This document shows, in pieces, positions 60,655 to 64,000 of a DNA stretch of 64,000 nt. The stretch spans positions 12,407,574-12,471,573 of the forward strand of contig OZ025248.1 in NCBI GenBank assembly GCA_964019135.1. Direction: 5' to 3'. Below the pieces are notes generated by a model. That model was given only the letters and a program-made list of their open reading frames with translations, did no database searches and had not been told where the DNA came from. Numbering within the stretch: the stretch's first letter is position 1; each line of letters opens with the position of its first letter. Position numbers and translations under genes: made by a program. The stretch comes from Arenicola marina. Taxonomy: Eukaryota > Annelida > Polychaeta > Arenicolidae.

Positions 60655-60891
60655 CCGCAGTTTTCGTGCTTAAGCGACGCCGACTGCCCTGAGGAGCGTT
60701 GCTGCTTGCGCACAGCGACCGACGCGCAGGTATGCAGCCCGCGGCCCCGGATGTTGGACTCCTGCACCATTGGAGGAGGGTGGTCTGACCACGAGAGACC
60801 TGACTCCACGGCGGCGGGATCCTGTTCCTGTACTACCGGCATGGCCTGCGTACCCCTGGACCAGGGCGCCATCTGCCTGCCTTCGCGGTAA
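60655..60891 (+). CDS. Gene B exon 2: prokineticin/colipase-like ten-Cys domain, C-terminus
   Basis: The exon is 78 codons plus TAA, completing a protein of 162 residues. Cys are at 89, 95, 100, 101, 111, 121, 141, 143, 149 and 158. The spacing C-X5-C-X4-CC-X9-C-X9-C-X19-C-X1-C-X5-C-X8-C agrees with vertebrate prokineticins to within two residues in every interval. The start F-S-C-L-S-D-A-D-C parallels Y-S-C-E-S-E-A-D-C in gene A, and C-S-P-R-P parallels C-K-P-R-P, so the two genes are related. It ends four residues after the last Cys, like colipase-fold ligands. The phase-0 acceptor at 60654 matches exon 1. It lacks the two extra Cys of gene A. It would be secreted; receptor and role are unknown. 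Confidence 0.75.
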   Translation, partial: PQFSCLSDADCPEERCCLRTATDAQVCSPRPRMLDSCTIGGGWSDHERPDSTAAGSCSCTTGMACVPLDQGAICLPSR

Positions 60892-60996
60892 CCACGGCGG
60901 CGGCGTGGCAGGGCGGGCGGGGTGGCAGACGTCACTTCCGCCCAATGCCAACTACTAAGTTAGTCCCAAGTCGAACCATGGACGCAGTTTCGCGGG

Positions 60997-61002
60997 AATA
61001 AA
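60997..61002 (+). promoter_or_regulatory. Polyadenylation signal of gene B
   Basis: AATAAA lies 106 bp after the stop codon, in GCGGGAATAAACTGTTGACG, with an A-rich run (GCGAAAAAAC) about 10 bp on. The short distance and clean context make it a good 3' end. Confidence 0.6.
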
Positions 61003-63202
61003 CTGTTGACGCGAAAAAACAATTACATTGGTGGCCTCCCCGTGTCGATTACTTGTTTCTATTTCATCAGTCTTCATCCTCTTACTTCCTGTTCTGCCGT
61101 TTATGACTGGGAGACGTTATTCGACAGTCAATTTATCTTGTACTGAATGTACGGCAGTCGTACATCACACTTACTATGTATAGTCCAAAAATAGAAATAT
61201 AATTTACAAGTCATCAACCGTTTTGGCAAAGCAATAACACGGGAAATATTTTACAGAAGCTCTTGCACCATAAGATCAAGTTCTGCAATGAAACAAAAAG
61301 GGGACGCATGTGTTTTGATTGGCTAATTTGGCGAGGCGATGGCTCTCGCCAACCATGCCGAAACCGACTTTAGGAACCACAACTGGTATCACACATAAGA
61401 CATGGCAAATTATATCAATCAGCCGCATGGTGAAATTGTCATTGTAGTAATAACATTATCATGTACATAATAATTTAATAAAAAGTCATCGGTCTATTGG
61501 TGGGTCCGCAAAGTTGCAAGAAGGCGGGTCGAATTTCTGAGTACAAATTATTTACTTATTGACAAAGATTATGCGCACAATACTGTATGATTAACCAACC
61601 GGTGCATTTCTTGTACTAAACAGTTCGGTGGAGTTTTTACAACGTATTGTCCTTCTTGACACATTATCAATCAGGTGTTTTGACACATGTGATTGTGAAT
61701 ACATTATAGGTGCACGTATATATACATTATGCGACGTTCACAACCCATCAACCCAATAATAATAAGTGAGGAAGACCTTCATCAAAAGTTGCTACCTACT
61801 TGATCATAACGATCACGAATCAAAGATATTCTGGTAAACATCCGTGGTGCTCATAAATTCTTTTTCTGAAGAGCCATATTTTAGCCACTTTGCTTGAGAT
61901 AGGATGTAGAGCTTGCCCTCCTGTCTTGTTTCAGTCAGAGCTGACATGAGCAACTTTATAGCTGTTACCACATGTGAAGAGCACTCGCGCGTCCAGAAGT
62001 GACTTTGACAGGATCCTTACCTCGGTAAAGTCCTAGGCCATGATGACGGGTTTGATGGAAGGGCACTTGGCGTTTTGCGTTTTTAAAGGTATCAAATCAT
62101 ATCATCCAATATGTCGGCCTTTTCATGTTAACGAATGAAGGGTGAACGAGCCTACCATTCCCAAATCTGTCCGTCGCCAGCATCGGATACAGCCCGTACC
62201 GTTAATTCCGACACGCAATAGGCAATAATGGTATATAACGAGCGCTAGCAATTTGCGAGGGATTCAGCATATAAATGCACAAAACCGAAATGAAGAATGG
62301 AGATGTTATACAGTTCAGAGTGCATGAGGATCAAAAGAATAATGTGAATAATAACCTCCCGAAACGGACAAATGTATCCAGATTGTACTGCAACTAAAAT
62401 GCGGCTTTCCTGAGCTATTCCCGGAACACCAGAACGTTCGAGTATGTACTGAAGAGATCGGACATAGCCCGGAGTCTCACTTGAGACTGACAGGAGATGG
62501 TTCACGTCGTCTAGTTGCGGAAATGCAGTCGCTCCAGAGTCGGTCACCTGACCTGCTTGCCATGACTGCCGTCGCTCTCCTCGTACCTGGGACGGAATCG
62601 ACAAATGCTCTACCAAAGTCTCGCAATAAAAGGGATTTGTCTGCTTTCTGACTGAAAATGACTGTAAGATTCGCTGACCACCACTGACACAATACACGAA
62701 AAATTAACAAACATTAATGAACAATTTTTCCAGACAACGGGTACTTATTTTGGTCAAAACCTTGCTCCAGGGTTGCGCAGAACTCTCGATGTCGCAAAGG
62801 AACAACCGAAAAGAGGCTTGAAGAGTTCGCTGCAACATCCTGATGTTTTTACTGCCATTTTTTTTTAATGCCGGTTCCATGTCGGCCCTTCGTATGGCGT
62901 GTCGGCGGCTGCTCGGATAACACGCCAGCCAGCCGGGGTCAACGGGGTCTTGGTGTCGCCAGTTGCATTGGCTGACAATCAACGCACGTGATTGGACGGA
63001 GTCTTTAATTTCTTCATAAATTACTATATTTTTGTCTTCAGTACATTTCAGCACCATTCTATTCAGGTCAATGTCTGTATCCTTGACTCTTTGCCGTCCA
63101 CCGCACGTGCTATCCATGGAATGATCATGTCTTTGTGCGGGTCCGTAAGCCAGTTTTCCGGTTCATAATCGGATACTATTATTATTAAACATGATATGCA
63201 TA
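61003..63202. other. Interval downstream of gene B, no supported gene
   Basis: Unique, moderately AT-rich. Two adjacent - strand open frames (62245-62697 and 62704-63117) are the longest non-repetitive ones here, but they match nothing I know and lack clear splice sites. Confidence 0.4.
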
Positions 63203-63317
63203 TGGCATTGCGTCGAGTGCGAGATGGGTTTATCTCAGCACAAGTCTCCAAAAGGCGAAGGCAGGATTTCGGAGATGCGTGCTGAGATAAACCCATCTCG
63301 CACGAGAAGCAATGCCA
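63203..63317. repeat. Long hairpin (fold-back) repeat, 39-bp arms
   Basis: The left arm 63203-63241 and right arm 63279-63317 are inverted copies with about three mismatches; both contain GTGCGAGATGGGTTTATCTC in mirror orientation, and the outer ends are TGGCATTGC / GCAATGCCA. The 37-base centre has a further short pairing (GTCTCCAAAA with TTTCGGAGA). It is either a tiny fold-back MITE or a hairpin RNA gene; the sequence alone does not decide. Confidence 0.75.
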
Positions 63318-63797
63318 TGTATTTTCTCGCTAAAGACATCTTCACTTGTATGCCTACATGTATACAACAGTAATTCACGTTTTTGTGTTTTGTACGTTAC
63401 TTCTGTTCCCATAATAGTCATAATAGGCTTGATATGACCGTAACCATCGTTCCCATAGTTTGCCCACAGTTGTAGCCTCGTCTTTTCAATCAAATTTGCA
63501 ATTCCACATGTTCTGCTGATCCTCGTCGCCAAATGTAACACATGTCATTTCACTTTGCAGCGACGGACTAGACACTAATGACTTCAGATTGAACAACAAC
63601 AAAAACCTTTTGCTTGAAGATTCAAGATTTATTTCCGTTGCTCTGCACAACATCATATCACATGACAGATATAGTCACTCGCTCGGCACTTTTAATATAT
63701 CATAATGTAAACATTTACGACATTACAAACCCCAGGATCTTTCAGTTATATTTGTACAAAGAAGTGTTGCGTCTCTTTCCGACCAGCCAACTACACA

Positions 63798-63866
63798 TAG
63801 TTAGTTATATGCCGCCCAAATGACTCTTTTTCGCCTTTTTTCTCTCAATCCCCGAAGCAGAACTGA
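63798..63866 (+). repeat. Dispersed repeat, copy 2
   Basis: Counterpart of 52555-52615 (GCCGCCCAAATGACTC ... CAATCCCCGAAGCAGAA), with a slightly longer T-rich centre. The remainder to the window end is AT-rich unique DNA. Confidence 0.6.
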
Positions 63867-64000
63867 GGTTTTCTTTTCTAAACCGCATTTTTTTTATCGG
63901 TTTAATTCATATATGGTACATGCATACATATAACGATTTTCAACTACACCCGTTGAACACTTAACCACTTAAACACCAGAATTATGTACACCCTTAAACA

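Noticed and set aside
62245-63117. Two adjacent - strand open frames (150 and 137 codons)
   Set aside because: Composition is somewhat protein-like, but no family, splice sites or conserved motifs were recognised. An A-run-derived Lys stretch and the intervening stop argue against one gene.
1-64000. LTR retroelements, retrovirus-like or Polinton-like elements
   Set aside because: No paired long terminal repeats, and no protease, integrase, capsid or envelope motifs were seen; all RT-related pieces fit LINEs.

Overview
This window is eukaryotic nuclear DNA, most likely from an invertebrate animal. The genes are split by large introns with GT/AG borders. There are several degraded LINEs (one L1/Tx1-like, two ends of an RTE-like type), families of short terminal-inverted-repeat (TIR) DNA elements, and a 200-base run of N that is an assembly gap. 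Long G or C homopolymer runs are unusually common. The gene content (prokineticin/colipase-like secreted proteins) and overall texture would fit an invertebrate deuterostome such as a lancelet, but the sequence alone does not fix the taxon. I saw no bacterial genes, tRNA, rRNA, CRISPR array, LTR element or virus-like element.

Two genes can be supported, both on the + strand and with the same design. Gene A has exons at 8678-8815 and 13546-13872; gene B has exons at 47585-47836 and 60655-60891. In each, exon 1 encodes a signal peptide and ends in phase 0. A very large intron follows, and one terminal exon encodes a ten-cysteine module with the spacing of prokineticins and the wider colipase/Dickkopf-C/astakine fold. 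They look like diverged tandem paralogues. Gene B also carries dibasic cleavage motifs and a Gly-Lys-Arg-Arg amidation motif between signal peptide and Cys module, so it may be a peptide prohormone as well as a Cys-rich ligand. A 5'-truncated coding exon of a different, unidentified protein lies at 1-145.

Layout: 1-8.6 kb is a transposon-rich area with a cluster of related TIR elements, a LINE 3' end and a TIR element that carries a minisatellite. Gene A spans 8.7-13.9 kb, with a 4.4-kb array of 19-bp repeats in its intron. From 14.9 to 22.1 kb there is a dead LINE, diverged repeats and a second long TIR element. From 22.4 to 40.5 kb there are almost continuous minisatellites (28, 32 and 62/63 bp units). 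From 40.5 to 47 kb there is mostly unique DNA with a 757-bp TIR element, a MITE-like pair and a LINE end, followed by a promoter. Gene B covers 47.1-61.0 kb, with 22-bp and 32-bp arrays, a LINE fragment and a poly-G/poly-C bounded element in its intron. From 61 to 64 kb there is a hairpin repeat and otherwise little. Tandem arrays make up roughly 24 kb, over a third of the window. They cause almost all of the very long open frames, which I do not regard as genes.
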